In this document: one piece after another, positions 39,329 to 49,126 of the stretch | Layout of the letters: every line of letters begins with the position of its first letter | How positions within the stretch are numbered: position 1 is the stretch's first letter | Assembly: GCF_002807035.1 (NCBI RefSeq) | Contig: NZ_NIUC01000001.1 | Coordinates: forward strand, 682,001 to 746,000 | From: Algoriphagus formosus | GTDB taxonomy: Bacteria; Bacteroidota; Bacteroidia; Cytophagales; Cyclobacteriaceae | Length of the DNA: 64,000 nt | Reading direction: 5' to 3' | Notes under the pieces: generated by a model | The model's input: only the letters and a program-made list of their open reading frames with translations | What the model was told of the DNA's origin: nothing | Database searches by the model: none | Made by a program: the position numbers and the translations under genes

Positions 39329-40450
39329 ATGAATTTGACACAGTTTTTAAATTACATCGTCTGGGATCCAAACCCGGCTGTAATCCCCGGATTTGATCGA
39401 CTAAGATGGTATAGTCTTCTTTTTGCCCTTGGCTTTATTATTTCCCAACAGTTTATGGTCTACTTTTTCAGAAAAGAAGGGCATAAGGAGGAATTGGTCG
39501 ATAAACTTACCATTTACATGGTGTTGGCTACTATTATCGGTGCCCGGCTAGGACATGTTTTGTTCTATGAGCCTGCCAGATATTTGAGCAATCCGATTGA
39601 TATTTTGAAAGTCTGGGAAGGTGGACTTGCTTCTCACGGAGCAGCGATAGCCATTTTGATCGCGCTTTGGATGTATGCGCGCAAAACGCCCGGCCAAAGC
39701 TACCTCTGGGTAGTGGATCGGATTGTCATCGTCACTGCCATGACGGGAGCACTTATTCGCTTAGGAAATTTGATGAATTCCGAGATCGGTGGAAAGGACA
39801 TGGAAAGCGACCAAGGAATCGTCTATGCACGAGATTTGGAAGAAATACTGGAATCCTTGCGAGTACCCATTATTTCTATCGATGCTTACAAACCAGATGA
39901 TCGAAGTGATGAACTCACCGGAAATGGGATTGTCCCAGTAAATGTAAGAATCGAAATCAGCAAAGGCGATTTCAGCAAAGAGACTTTAGAAAACACCCTA
40001 CAAAGTGACGTGAAGTATGCCCTCACGCAGTTTAATAGCTCCAAAAAGTATTTTGCAGAACCCTTGGAAACACCGCTCAATTTGACACTTGAGGAAGATA
40101 GAGACAGCTTTATCGCAATTGTCAAAACCTTCGGTAAAGCCAAACATCCAACACAGATTTATGAATCAGTGACCTACTTTATCATTTTCCTCCTTCTATT
40201 AGGAATTTGGTGGAAATATAAAGAACAGGTACCGGAAGGACTTCTTTTGGGGCTTTTCCTAGTCCTTGTCTTTGGAATGCGCTTCGTTTGGGAGTTTTTC
40301 AAAGAAAACCAAGTGGAATTTGAAGAGGGTCTTCAATACAATATGGGTCAGCTCCTGAGTATTCCATTGGTACTTGGAGGGATATTCCTGATCATCAGAG
40401 CCTTGAAAAACGGACTCAAGCCCCTCAAAGATCAGGGAACAGGATCATGA
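39329..40450 (+). CDS. lgt: Prolipoprotein diacylglyceryl transferase
   Basis: Transfers diacylglycerol to the lipobox cysteine of prolipoproteins such as the several encoded here. The 373-residue membrane protein has the Lgt core: [49 protein letters not shown] and KHPTQIYES. About 100 residues between the last two motifs form a soluble insertion ([20 protein letters not shown]) absent from enterobacterial Lgt, probably a Bacteroidota-type periplasmic insertion. The 3' end overlaps the convergent yidD gene by 19 bp. Confidence 0.95.
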   Translation: MNLTQFLNYIVWDPNPAVIPGFDRLRWYSLLFALGFIISQQFMVYFFRKEGHKEELVDKLTIYMVLATIIGARLGHVLFYEPARYLSNPIDILKVWEGGLASHGAAIAILIALWMYARKTPGQSYLWVVDRIVIVTAMTGALIRLGNLMNSEIGGKDMESDQGIVYARDLEEILESLRVPIISIDAYKPDDRSDELTGNGIVPVNVRIEISKGDFSKETLENTLQSDVKYALTQFNSSKKYFAEPLETPLNLTLEEDRDSFIAIVKTFGKAKHPTQIYESVTYFIIFLLLLGIWWKYKEQVPEGLLLGLFLVLVFGMRFVWEFFKENQVEFEEGLQYNMGQLLSIPLVLGGIFLIIRALKNGLKPLKDQGTGS

Positions 40451-40656
40451 CCCTGACCACCCCAAGGGTGACAACGGGAAATTCGCTTGATTCCTAGCCA
40501 TCCCCCTTTCAAGGGTCCATGCTTGAGGATAGCTTCTTTCGTATATTGACTACAAGTGGGTGTATACCGACAGGAGGAAGGAAAAAGTGGCGATATCGTA
40601 TACTGATAGACCAATACCGGAAAAATGGCGATCTTTCTAACAAGGTTTTTCCACAT
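40432..40656 (-). CDS. yidD: Membrane protein insertion efficiency factor YidD
   Basis: A small membrane-associated protein that assists YidC-dependent insertion. The 74-residue form has the family core [18 protein letters not shown], followed by [20 protein letters not shown], and ends GGQGHDPVP. The ATG at 40654-40656 (MWKNLVRK) was chosen over an upstream start that would run into the divergent outer-membrane gene. It is convergent with and overlapping lgt. Confidence 0.93.
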   Translation of the reverse strand: MWKNLVRKIAIFPVLVYQYTISPLFPSSCRYTPTCSQYTKEAILKHGPLKGGWLGIKRISRCHPWGGQGHDPVP

Positions 40657-40714
40657 GTGTTGTTTTATTGGTCTGATTGATTTGAAAACCAAAACTATTG
40701 ATTGAAAATTCCCG

Positions 40715-42157
40715 GTGAAAAATCCTTTTGTACATATTTTCATTTTTATGCTGCTAGCTTTAGGCTGGAGCCATGAACTATGTGCACAGGATACTAGCTT
40801 AGCCCCTGCGCGGCAAAGTCCACCTGACAGTGTTTATGTGAACAATATATTCATCATCGGGAATGAAAAAACGCAAAAGAATATCATTCTTCGGGAGCTT
40901 GACTTTGCTAGTGGATACTATTACGATTGGGATACTTTTCTAGAAATCTTACAAGCTGACCAAAATAAAATCTACAATCTTAGGCTTTTCACCTCTGTGG
41001 AGATTACGCCGCTCTTCACGGAAGATGATCAGGTGGAAATCCTGATTCGGGTAAAGGAGCGTTGGTATATTATTCCTTCCATCATTTTTCAATTGGCGGA
41101 CCGTAACTTCTCGGAGTGGTGGACCAACCAAAACAGGGATCTTTCCAGAGTAAATTATGGCCTCCGAGTATCACATGGAAACGTGGGAGGTAGAAATGAA
41201 AAGTTGAGATTCAGTGGGCAACTTGGTTTTACTCGAGCATTGGACTTGCGATATAGCAAGCCATACATCGATAAAAATCAAAAACACGGACTTGCCACAC
41301 AGATCACATTCTTTGAGCAAAAGACTTTGGCCATTCGATCGGCAGATAACCGGCAGGTCTTTTTCACCAATGAAACTGAGGACATTCTTCGAAAAAGCCT
41401 CACGGCTGCCGTTCAGTATACCTATCGGCGAACATTCTATAATTTTCATTTTTTGACATTGGGCTATTCATCCAATACAGTGGATGAAGACGTTTTAAAC
41501 GAGAATCCCAACTACTTTGTCCACGGTGAGAACTCGCTCCGCTATCTCTACATGAGTTATACTTTCCGTCATGATAATCGTGACCTTGCTGCTTATGCGA
41601 CCAAAGGAGAATTGCTTCAAGCAACAGCAACCAAGTATGGTATTTTCAATACTGATGATATTGATGAGATAGAAGTTAGCATTACGGCGAATAAGTATTT
41701 GCCCATCAATGACAAGTTTCATTTTGCCACAGGACTAACAGCTAACTGGTTTTTGAGTCCCAATCAGCCTTACACGCTTGTACGAGGTGTGGGATATAAC
41801 CCGAACTTCATACGAGGCTATGAACTGAATGTCATCGAAGGACAGCAATTGTATGTTCACAAAAACTCATTCCGTTGGAAATTCCTCGATTGGGCGATCG
41901 ATATTTCGAACATCATGCCCCTTGAGCAGTTCAGCACGATTCCATTTCGCTTTTACCTCAGTGCCAATTTCGATCATGGCTATGTGAAGGATAGAAACCA
42001 ACTTCCCGAAAACGCACGATTGACCAATCAATATCTCTATGGATATGGGTTAGGGATTGACTTGGTGGGATTTTATGATGCTGTTTTCAGACTGGAATAT
42101 TCACTTAACAACTCTGGACAGGGCAATCTTTTCCTAAATATCAAAGCTCCTTTCTAA
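40715..42157 (+). CDS. BamA/TamA-family outer membrane protein
   Basis: A 480-residue protein with a signal peptide ([24 protein letters not shown]), POTRA-like segments ([35 protein letters not shown]) and a C-terminal beta-barrel of the surface-antigen type. It is shorter than BamA and has probably one or two POTRA domains. It is likely an accessory outer-membrane protein assembly or surface protein export factor rather than BamA itself. It begins at a GTG (40715-40717). It is the first of four consecutive envelope genes on the plus strand. Confidence 0.82.
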   Translation: MKNPFVHIFIFMLLALGWSHELCAQDTSLAPARQSPPDSVYVNNIFIIGNEKTQKNIILRELDFASGYYYDWDTFLEILQADQNKIYNLRLFTSVEITPLFTEDDQVEILIRVKERWYIIPSIIFQLADRNFSEWWTNQNRDLSRVNYGLRVSHGNVGGRNEKLRFSGQLGFTRALDLRYSKPYIDKNQKHGLATQITFFEQKTLAIRSADNRQVFFTNETEDILRKSLTAAVQYTYRRTFYNFHFLTLGYSSNTVDEDVLNENPNYFVHGENSLRYLYMSYTFRHDNRDLAAYATKGELLQATATKYGIFNTDDIDEIEVSITANKYLPINDKFHFATGLTANWFLSPNQPYTLVRGVGYNPNFIRGYELNVIEGQQLYVHKNSFRWKFLDWAIDISNIMPLEQFSTIPFRFYLSANFDHGYVKDRNQLPENARLTNQYLYGYGLGIDLVGFYDAVFRLEYSLNNSGQGNLFLNIKAPF

Positions 42158-42240
42158 AACTCTGAGAAGGAAGTAATTACAAGTATTTGTAGTTATTTAT
42201 TTTTTAACCTAAATTCAAAGGAGACTTTTAATTGACTCCG

Positions 42241-43059
42241 ATGAAAAAGGTCCTGACTTTTATTTTGACCTGGGGGATTATTCAATTTGCTTTTGCACAA
42301 AACGACCCTCTGACCCAAACTCACGGCGCCCGAATGATCGCTTTGGGAAATATGCGGGTTCACCTTCCGGACACCTGGTCTTACTTCAATAATATCGGAG
42401 CTTTGGACCGGGCAAGCTACACGGGAATGGTGGCTGGCTATGATCACCGATACAATCTCAAGGAACTTTCCACCTTTAGTCTAGCTGGAAGTTTTCGGAA
42501 TACTTGGGGAACTTTTGGTGCAGGAATTAGCCGCTTTGGTGGTCCGCTGCTCAATCAGCAAACTTTGGGTGTGGGATATTCAAATACGCTTGGGATCAGC
42601 AGCTTTGGAATAAAGCTGGAATGGGCGCAAACGCAAATCGAAGGATTTGGAAGTGCGGGGGGATTGGTAGTCAGCATTGGAGGCGTGACAGAGCTGAGTC
42701 CATCCCTTTTCCTAGGAGCGCATATCAGCAATATCAATCGAGGAAAGATCAGCCCAGAAAGCGAAAGCAGAATGCCTACCTCGGTGCAATTGGGACTTCA
42801 TTATCTCCCTTCCGAGTCTGTCAGTCTTTTACTGGAGTTTGAAAAGGATATCCTTCAAGACCCCATCGTGAAGGCTGGAATCGAATATCGGTTGAAAGAG
42901 TGGGTGATCCTTCGAACGGGTGTGAATTCTCAGCCAGCCAAGATTTTTGCTGGATTTGGAATTCAAAAAGAATCTTACGGTTTTGACTATTCCTATGGCA
43001 ATCAATCAGCCCTAGGAAACACACATCACCTTAGCCTTTTCTACCGATGGAACGACTGA
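42241..43059 (+). CDS. PorV/PorQ-like outer-membrane beta-barrel protein
   Basis: A 272-residue protein with a signal peptide (KKVLTFILTWGIIQFAFAQ) and a barrel of short beta strands. The GARMIALGNMRVHLPDTWSYFNNIGAL opening (residues about 27-53) resembles PorV-type proteins (GARxxxMGNA...NPAAL). It may be an outer-membrane partner of type IX secretion or simply a related barrel; the call is by motif only. The ATG at 42241 is preferred over a TTG nine bases upstream. Its 3' end overlaps the next gene by 13 bp. Confidence 0.6.
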   Translation: MKKVLTFILTWGIIQFAFAQNDPLTQTHGARMIALGNMRVHLPDTWSYFNNIGALDRASYTGMVAGYDHRYNLKELSTFSLAGSFRNTWGTFGAGISRFGGPLLNQQTLGVGYSNTLGISSFGIKLEWAQTQIEGFGSAGGLVVSIGGVTELSPSLFLGAHISNINRGKISPESESRMPTSVQLGLHYLPSESVSLLLEFEKDILQDPIVKAGIEYRLKEWVILRTGVNSQPAKIFAGFGIQKESYGFDYSYGNQSALGNTHHLSLFYRWND

Positions 43060-45152
43060 GGAAAATCGGACTATCGGCCTTAATTCTATTCGTTTCAGGT
43101 CAAATTGCATTTGCTCAAACACCTCCAAAACCTGAAATCAACCCGGAAGATCTCATCGAACGTCTTTTCCCCATTCCTGAGGATGATATTGACTATGAAA
43201 GTATTTACGAAGTCCTGCTCCAACTCTACCTCAACCCGATCAATCTGAATCGGGCGGATTATGAAAGCTTGCAGGCGAGTTACCTTCTGAATCCAAATCA
43301 GATCGAGAGCTTTTTCAAATACCGAGACCAACATGGCGATCTGATTTCCCTTTATGAACTTCAGGCAATTCCTGAATTTGACCCTGTCACTATTGAGCGT
43401 TTACTTCCCTTTGTGACATTGGAGGAAAAAAATCAACGAACAAAGGGTTTTTGGCAGCGATTATCTGAAGAAGAACAAGCCTATTTCATTTTTAGGCACA
43501 GAAGAGTCTGGGAGCAAAGGAGAGGCTTTAGTCCAGCGGACACGAGTAGTACAGGACGTATTTCTTCCCGGTATTTGGGTGATCCAAATGACCTATACCT
43601 GAGGTTTCGGATTCAGCATGCGAGGGATTTTAGTCTTGGATTTACTTTAGACAAAGATGCTGGCGAGCAATTCACTTGGGATCCAACAACCCGCCGCTAC
43701 GGCTTCAATTTTTTCTCCTTCCATTTTCAACGCTACAAAGTTGGTAAGTGGAAAACCCTGGCATTGGGAGATTTTCAAGCCTCATTCGGTCAGGGATTGG
43801 TCTATGGCGCAGGGTACACTTTAGGCAAAGGTGCAGAAACAGTGCCTACTGTCCGGCGTAGTAGCGTGGGAATCCTCCCTTACACAGCCGCATTGGAGTT
43901 TGGATTCTTTCGAGGTGCTGCCGCGACCTATGAGCATCGAAAATGGGAATTTACTGCTTTGGCGTCCTTCGCTCCTCGTGATGGTCGTACTAGAGAAGCT
44001 CTTGACAGCCTTGAAGACACCAGCAACCTTATTAGCTCATTCAATCAAAGCGGGCTTCATCGTACTCCCTCCGAACTAGCCACCAAAAATCAATTCCGTG
44101 AACTCAGTCTAGGAGGTGCTATTCAGTACAAGCCAGTTTCTAGGGCACAGATAGGTGCTACTTTTCTCCACACTGCTTTTGATAGAACCTGGATACCACA
44201 ACAGAGGCGCTACAATCAGTTTGAATTCAGGGGAAGGAGTAATCAATTGGGAAGTTTTTATTTCAATTACAATTGGAAAAACTTTCTCTTTTTTGGAGAA
44301 AGTGCCTTTTCAGCTTCCGGAGGAAATGGCACCGTGATCGGAATGATTTCCAGTCTTAGTCCGAAAGTTGACTTTTCCCTCCTGTGGAGAAATTACGGGA
44401 AAAACTTCCATAGCTTTTATGGGAATGCTTTTGCAGAAAGTACCCGCCCTATCAATGAGCGGGGAGTCTACATGGGCTTGGAAGTGCGTCCTGACAAGAA
44501 ATGGAAGCTAAACGCCTACTATGATTTTTTCAGATTTCCTTGGCTGAGATTTAGGTTATACAACCCTTCAACCGGCTATGAATGGCTGACTAGATTGAGT
44601 TATCGTCCATCACGTACCTTGAATGCTTTTGTTCAATTCAGAGAAGAGCAAAAAGATCGAAATCTTCCAGATTTGAATGAGCCGGCTACCCCCTACCGCA
44701 GTCAAGCCATACGAAGACGAACAGGCCTTTTGAACTTGGATATTCAACTGACCAAAAATCTATTTACTCGAAGCAGGATTTGGTGGACAGGAGTTGATTT
44801 TGGCAGTAATTCAAGCAATGGATTTATGATTATCCAAGATTTAAGATTTGCTGGAGAAAAATGGAAAATCACCAGTCGCTATGCACTTTTTGATACGGAT
44901 GACTTCGATAGCAGAATTTATGCTTTTGAAAACCATGTGCTTTGGACCTTTTCCATTCCGGCATTTTCTGGCCAGGGACAGCGCTATTATCTTTTGGGTG
45001 AGTATGATTTGAGTCGAAAGCTTAGGCTATATTTTCGATTTGCCCGAACTTCATTTACTGATCGGGAAAAAATCAGTTCTGGACTACAGGAAATTCAAGG
45101 CAGCCGACAAACTGAGACCACACTTTTGCTTCGATACTATTTAAATCGCTAA
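43047..45152 (+). CDS. Helix-hairpin-helix domain outer-membrane protein
   Basis: A 701-residue protein with a signal peptide (LSALILFVSGQIAFAQ). Short helix-hairpin-helix repeats come next (NPINLNRADYESLQASYLL; LISLYELQAIPEFDPVTIERL), then a long C-terminal region rich in aromatic beta strands and ending in a Tyr-Leu strand, as in outer-membrane barrels. Proteins of this type are common in Bacteroidota and poorly characterised; the HhH part may bind DNA or protein. It overlaps the PorV-like gene by 13 bp, so they are co-translated. Confidence 0.75.
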   Translation: MERLRKIGLSALILFVSGQIAFAQTPPKPEINPEDLIERLFPIPEDDIDYESIYEVLLQLYLNPINLNRADYESLQASYLLNPNQIESFFKYRDQHGDLISLYELQAIPEFDPVTIERLLPFVTLEEKNQRTKGFWQRLSEEEQAYFIFRHRRVWEQRRGFSPADTSSTGRISSRYLGDPNDLYLRFRIQHARDFSLGFTLDKDAGEQFTWDPTTRRYGFNFFSFHFQRYKVGKWKTLALGDFQASFGQGLVYGAGYTLGKGAETVPTVRRSSVGILPYTAALEFGFFRGAAATYEHRKWEFTALASFAPRDGRTREALDSLEDTSNLISSFNQSGLHRTPSELATKNQFRELSLGGAIQYKPVSRAQIGATFLHTAFDRTWIPQQRRYNQFEFRGRSNQLGSFYFNYNWKNFLFFGESAFSASGGNGTVIGMISSLSPKVDFSLLWRNYGKNFHSFYGNAFAESTRPINERGVYMGLEVRPDKKWKLNAYYDFFRFPWLRFRLYNPSTGYEWLTRLSYRPSRTLNAFVQFREEQKDRNLPDLNEPATPYRSQAIRRRTGLLNLDIQLTKNLFTRSRIWWTGVDFGSNSSNGFMIIQDLRFAGEKWKITSRYALFDTDDFDSRIYAFENHVLWTFSIPAFSGQGQRYYLLGEYDLSRKLRLYFRFARTSFTDREKISSGLQEIQGSRQTETTLLLRYYLNR

Positions 45153-45219
45153 ATTTCCATCAATGGTAGGCAATGTCCCTTCATTTTTGATAATTTTCCA
45201 TAAAAGACCATCAAACCTT

Positions 45220-47637
45220 ATGAACAAAATATTACTAACAACTTTCAGCTTGCTGTTCAGTATTTCCTTGACCTATTCGCAAGGGCTGGATCTTAGCAAG
45301 TTTGAAAAGAATGAAGGATTTGTAGACTTCTATCTCGATCGGGAGAAAGGTAAAATTTATCTCCAAATCGAGGACTTGGAAGAAGAGTTTCTATATGTCA
45401 ATTCACTCACAGCAGGCGTAGGGTCCAATGACATCGGACTCGATCGCGGCCAACTCGGAAACACGAGAATTGTAGAATTCCGACGATCGGGCAACAAGAT
45501 TTTCCTAGTTCACAAAAACTATGATTTCAGAGCCTATTCGGATAATTCCTATGAGGTCAAATCGATTCAAGATGCTTTTGCAGAATCAATTTTATGGGGA
45601 TTTGAGATCAGCCAAAAAGATGGAGAAAGCCTAATAGTAGATGCCACCAACTTCTACATGCAGGATGTCCATGGAGTTGGAGATAGACTGAGCCAAAGAC
45701 GACAAGGAACCTACCGAGTTGATAATTCTCGATCAGGCCTCTACTTTGACATGATCAAGAACTTCCCTGAGAACACAGAGGTAGAAGCGACCATCACCCT
45801 CACCGGGAATGCTACAGGTGGATTGATTCGATCCGTCACACCTAGTCCGGATGCAGTGAGCGTGAGACAGCGGCATTCCTTCATCAAACTTCCTGATGAT
45901 CAATACCAACCTCGAGAATTTGATCCAAGAGGTGGATTTTTCTCGATCAGCTATATGGATTTCACTACCCCGATCTCTGATCCAATTATGAAGCGATTCA
46001 TTAGCAGACATCGCTTGGAAAAGAAAGACCCTAATGCGGCTGTTTCGGAAGTTGTAGAGCCTATAGTTTATTACTTGGATAGAGGAACTCCTGAGCCTGT
46101 AGCTTCAGCACTGATAGAAGGCGGCAACTGGTGGAGTCAAGCTTTTGAAGCAGCAGGATTCAAGAATGCCTTCCGGGTTGAAATGGCTCCTGAAGGAATG
46201 GACCTGATGGATGTACGCTACAATGTCATACAGTGGGTTCATCGCTCTACCCGAGGCTGGTCCTACGGAAGTAGTGTCAGAGACCCTCGAACAGGAGAAA
46301 TCATCAAAGGACAGGTTTCTTTGGGTTCTTTGCGAGTACGCCAAGACTACCTGATTGCTCAAGGTCTTTTGCAACCATTTGAAGACGGAAAACCAGCAGA
46401 TCCGAGAATGCTAGAAATGGCCTTGGCAAGATTACGCCAGCTTTCAGCACATGAAATTGGACATACCATTGGTCTGGCTCACAGTTATGCTACATCCGCA
46501 GAAGGTCGATCTTCTGTCATGGATTATCCTCATCCCTACATTACTCAAGCATCCAATGGAGAACTTGATCTTTCCCAAGCTTATGATGACAAAATTGGCG
46601 AATGGGATAAGTGGGCGATCAAATATGGCTACGGAACTCCGGCTCAAGGACAAAGTGAGGAAGAGTTTTTGGAAAAAACCTTGGAAGACACCTACGCTGC
46701 AGGATATGAGTTTATCACAGATTCTGATTCCAGAGACCCAAGTGGAGCCCATCCCCGCTCCCATCTGTGGGACAATGGTGCTTCGGCAGCAGAAGAACTT
46801 AACAGGATGCTAAATCTTAGAAAAAACAAACTAGCATCTTTTGGACTAAATGCCATCCCAGAAGGTACACCACATGCTATGCTGGAAGAAGTGCTCGTTC
46901 CTTTGTTTCTCATGCATCGCTATCAAGTGGAGGCGACAAGCAAACTGATTGGTGGCTTGGACTATACCTATAAAATCAAGGGAGATAATCAGCCAAATCA
47001 CACCTGGATTCCAGCATCTCAACAAGAAGAAGCTCTTGATGCCCTACTTCGCACAATCAGTCCGCGTGAATTGGAAGTGCCAGAACATATATTGGCTTTG
47101 ATCCCACCAAGACCTTATGGATATGGCAGAAATAGAGAAACATTTGTCTCTCGTACTGGCCCAGTCTTCGATCCTATCGCTCCGGCAGAGAGTGTGACAG
47201 ATGCGGTTTTCACCTTCCTTTTGGAAAGCGGTAGAGCCAATCGTCTTCACCTACAGGCTATGCAAAATGCTGATCTTCCGAGTCTCGAATCTGTTTTGGA
47301 CAAAGTGACTGCTCAGCTGTTTTCCAACACTAACCGCGTGGATTTACAGCAGGAAATCAAAATGATGACTGAAGCAAAATATGTAGATTACTTAATCGCA
47401 TTGTCCAAAAATCGGGATGCTTCGAATTCTGTTAGAGCTATTGTGAGAGCAGAATTAGAAGAAATCTCCAAAATGGGCGGACCAAATGGTATGCTTGCCA
47501 TGCATCGCGATTACCTTTCTGATAAGATTGAAAGCTTCCTCGAGCTTCCACAGGAAATATCCTCGCCAGAAGCCCTCAAAATTCCAGATGGTGCCCCAAT
47601 TGGGATGGAAAGTATGAGTTGTGACTTTGAATATTGA
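45220..47637 (+). CDS. Secreted zinc-dependent metalloprotease (DUF5117/DUF4953 type)
   Basis: An 805-residue secreted or periplasmic protease. It has the signal peptide NKILLTTFSLLFSISLTYSQ, an N-terminal DUF5117-like domain, and the zinc motif HEIGHTIGLAH (first His at 411) followed by SVMDYPHPYI as the Met-turn. DUF4953-like sequence follows. The ATG at 45220 is placed at the signal peptide; a 19-codon longer reading frame begins in non-coding-like DNA. It is the last of the envelope cluster and ends at an intrinsic terminator. The substrate is unknown. Confidence 0.88.
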   Translation: MNKILLTTFSLLFSISLTYSQGLDLSKFEKNEGFVDFYLDREKGKIYLQIEDLEEEFLYVNSLTAGVGSNDIGLDRGQLGNTRIVEFRRSGNKIFLVHKNYDFRAYSDNSYEVKSIQDAFAESILWGFEISQKDGESLIVDATNFYMQDVHGVGDRLSQRRQGTYRVDNSRSGLYFDMIKNFPENTEVEATITLTGNATGGLIRSVTPSPDAVSVRQRHSFIKLPDDQYQPREFDPRGGFFSISYMDFTTPISDPIMKRFISRHRLEKKDPNAAVSEVVEPIVYYLDRGTPEPVASALIEGGNWWSQAFEAAGFKNAFRVEMAPEGMDLMDVRYNVIQWVHRSTRGWSYGSSVRDPRTGEIIKGQVSLGSLRVRQDYLIAQGLLQPFEDGKPADPRMLEMALARLRQLSAHEIGHTIGLAHSYATSAEGRSSVMDYPHPYITQASNGELDLSQAYDDKIGEWDKWAIKYGYGTPAQGQSEEEFLEKTLEDTYAAGYEFITDSDSRDPSGAHPRSHLWDNGASAAEELNRMLNLRKNKLASFGLNAIPEGTPHAMLEEVLVPLFLMHRYQVEATSKLIGGLDYTYKIKGDNQPNHTWIPASQQEEALDALLRTISPRELEVPEHILALIPPRPYGYGRNRETFVSRTGPVFDPIAPAESVTDAVFTFLLESGRANRLHLQAMQNADLPSLESVLDKVTAQLFSNTNRVDLQQEIKMMTEAKYVDYLIALSKNRDASNSVRAIVRAELEEISKMGGPNGMLAMHRDYLSDKIESFLELPQEISSPEALKIPDGAPIGMESMSCDFEY

Positions 47638-47640
47638 ATC

Positions 47641-47672
47641 AAAAAGATCCCGGAGAAATTCGGGATTTTTTA
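47641..47672 (+). terminator. Intrinsic terminator after the metalloprotease
   Basis: AAAAAGATCCCG, loop GAGAAATT, CGGGATTTTTT. A perfect ATCCCG/CGGGAT stem at 47647-47652 / 47661-47666 is extended by A-T pairs and ends in a T-run. Confidence 0.8.
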
Positions 47673-47735
47673 TTTCTATAAAAGAAAATCACAATAAAAA
47701 TTTATATTTCAGATAGTTACATTCATTTTTAACCT

Positions 47736-49109
47736 ATGCCACAAAAGAAAAGATGTTTTGTAGTGATGGGCTTTGGGATCAAGACCGACTACGTCAATGG
47801 CAGAAAGCTCAATCTGGATAAATCCTATCGCCTCCTTGTCAAACCCGTGGTTGAATCAAGGGGTCTTGATTGTTTCCGAGCTGATGAGATCCCTCATTCG
47901 GGCAATATCGATGTGAAAATGTATCAGGAATTGCTTGAGGCGGATCTAGTCATCGCGGATCTTTCGACGGCCAATCCAAATGCACTCTACGAATTAGGAG
48001 TACGCCATGCCTTGAGGCCATTTACCACGATTGTCATTTCCGAGGATAAGTTTGTCAATCCATTTAATCTTAATCACCTTTCCATTTCTAGCTATCAGCA
48101 TTTAGGAGATGCTATTGATTTTGAAGAAGTTCATCGCTTTAGAGAAGCACTGGGTAAGCTGATTGATACGGTATTAGGGAAAAAGAAAACCGACAGTCCC
48201 GTTTATACTTTCTTAAACTCATTGGTACCTCCCAAGGTGCAGGAGCAAATAGATGCTGCAATTGGCCGGGCAAAAGCTGCACAAACCCCACAAAAGGCAT
48301 CAGAGAATTTGGGAGTAGCTACTTCCTTGCTGATTCAGGAGGCAGAAGATGCAATCGAGGTGAAAGAGTTTGCAAAGGCAAAGCAGCTTTTTGAGACCGT
48401 AAGAACCCTTTCAGGGGAAAAAAACGATAGTTACATCATCCATCGATTGGCATTTTGTACTTACAAGGCAGCCCTTCCCGATACCGTTTCTTCCTTGCAT
48501 AAGTCGCTCGATTTATTGAATTCCATCAATTTGGCCCATACGAATGATGCTGAAACAGTTTCTCTGGCAGGAGCAGTTGAGAAAAAGTTATACGAGGTGG
48601 GTGAAGGGAATCAGCATTTGGAAAATGCGATTTTATATTATCAGCGAAGTTACTACCTGCTTAATAATCGATATAATGGTGTAAATCTCGCCCTGACCTT
48701 ACTCTATCGAGCTACTTCGAATATTGCCACTAATGATCAGGAGAGGATTGCAGATCTGGTTTTTGCACGGAGGACCTGGCAGCGAGTACTATTTCTCTGC
48801 GAACGAGATTGGCCGATAATCAATCAAAAAGAAGCCGGAGATCTCCAACGGATGCAAAATGGGAATAAGGACGGCCAAGAACTCAAAGAATACTATCAAG
48901 CAGAAAAATATTGGATTCAGGTCAACAAAGCAGAGGCTAGTTATGGCTTGGGGGATTTCGAAACCTACCGCATTGCTTTAGCGGAAGCTGAAAAAATCCC
49001 ACATCATCCCTGGCAAGTTGACAGCTTTCATCAACAAATGGATAAATTAGCAGTCGAATTGAAAAAAGTGGGGCATTTACTTGAACCCAAATGGGAGGCT
49101 CCTGATTAA
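47736..49109 (+). CDS. Deoxyribosyltransferase/TIR-like domain fused to a TPR-like (DUF4071-type) region
   Basis: A 457-residue soluble protein. Residues 5-150 form a nucleoside 2-deoxyribosyltransferase/TIR-like fold. It has CFVVMGFG at 7-14, DYVNGRKLNLDKSY at 18-31 and the active-site type motif NPNALYELGVRHAL (80-93), in which Glu86 is the likely catalytic residue. From about 190 onward it is alpha-helical (for example AEDAIEVKEFAKAKQLFETV, LYEVGEGNQHLENAILYYQR) with TPR-like repeats of the MAP3K TRAFs-binding type. Enzymes of this fold split N-glycosidic bonds, including of NAD in some immune proteins. The role here is unknown. It stands alone after a terminator and 18 bp before the M3 peptidase. 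Confidence 0.7.
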   Translation: MPQKKRCFVVMGFGIKTDYVNGRKLNLDKSYRLLVKPVVESRGLDCFRADEIPHSGNIDVKMYQELLEADLVIADLSTANPNALYELGVRHALRPFTTIVISEDKFVNPFNLNHLSISSYQHLGDAIDFEEVHRFREALGKLIDTVLGKKKTDSPVYTFLNSLVPPKVQEQIDAAIGRAKAAQTPQKASENLGVATSLLIQEAEDAIEVKEFAKAKQLFETVRTLSGEKNDSYIIHRLAFCTYKAALPDTVSSLHKSLDLLNSINLAHTNDAETVSLAGAVEKKLYEVGEGNQHLENAILYYQRSYYLLNNRYNGVNLALTLLYRATSNIATNDQERIADLVFARRTWQRVLFLCERDWPIINQKEAGDLQRMQNGNKDGQELKEYYQAEKYWIQVNKAEASYGLGDFETYRIALAEAEKIPHHPWQVDSFHQQMDKLAVELKKVGHLLEPKWEAPD

Positions 49110-49126
49110 CCTATAAAAAAGACTCG

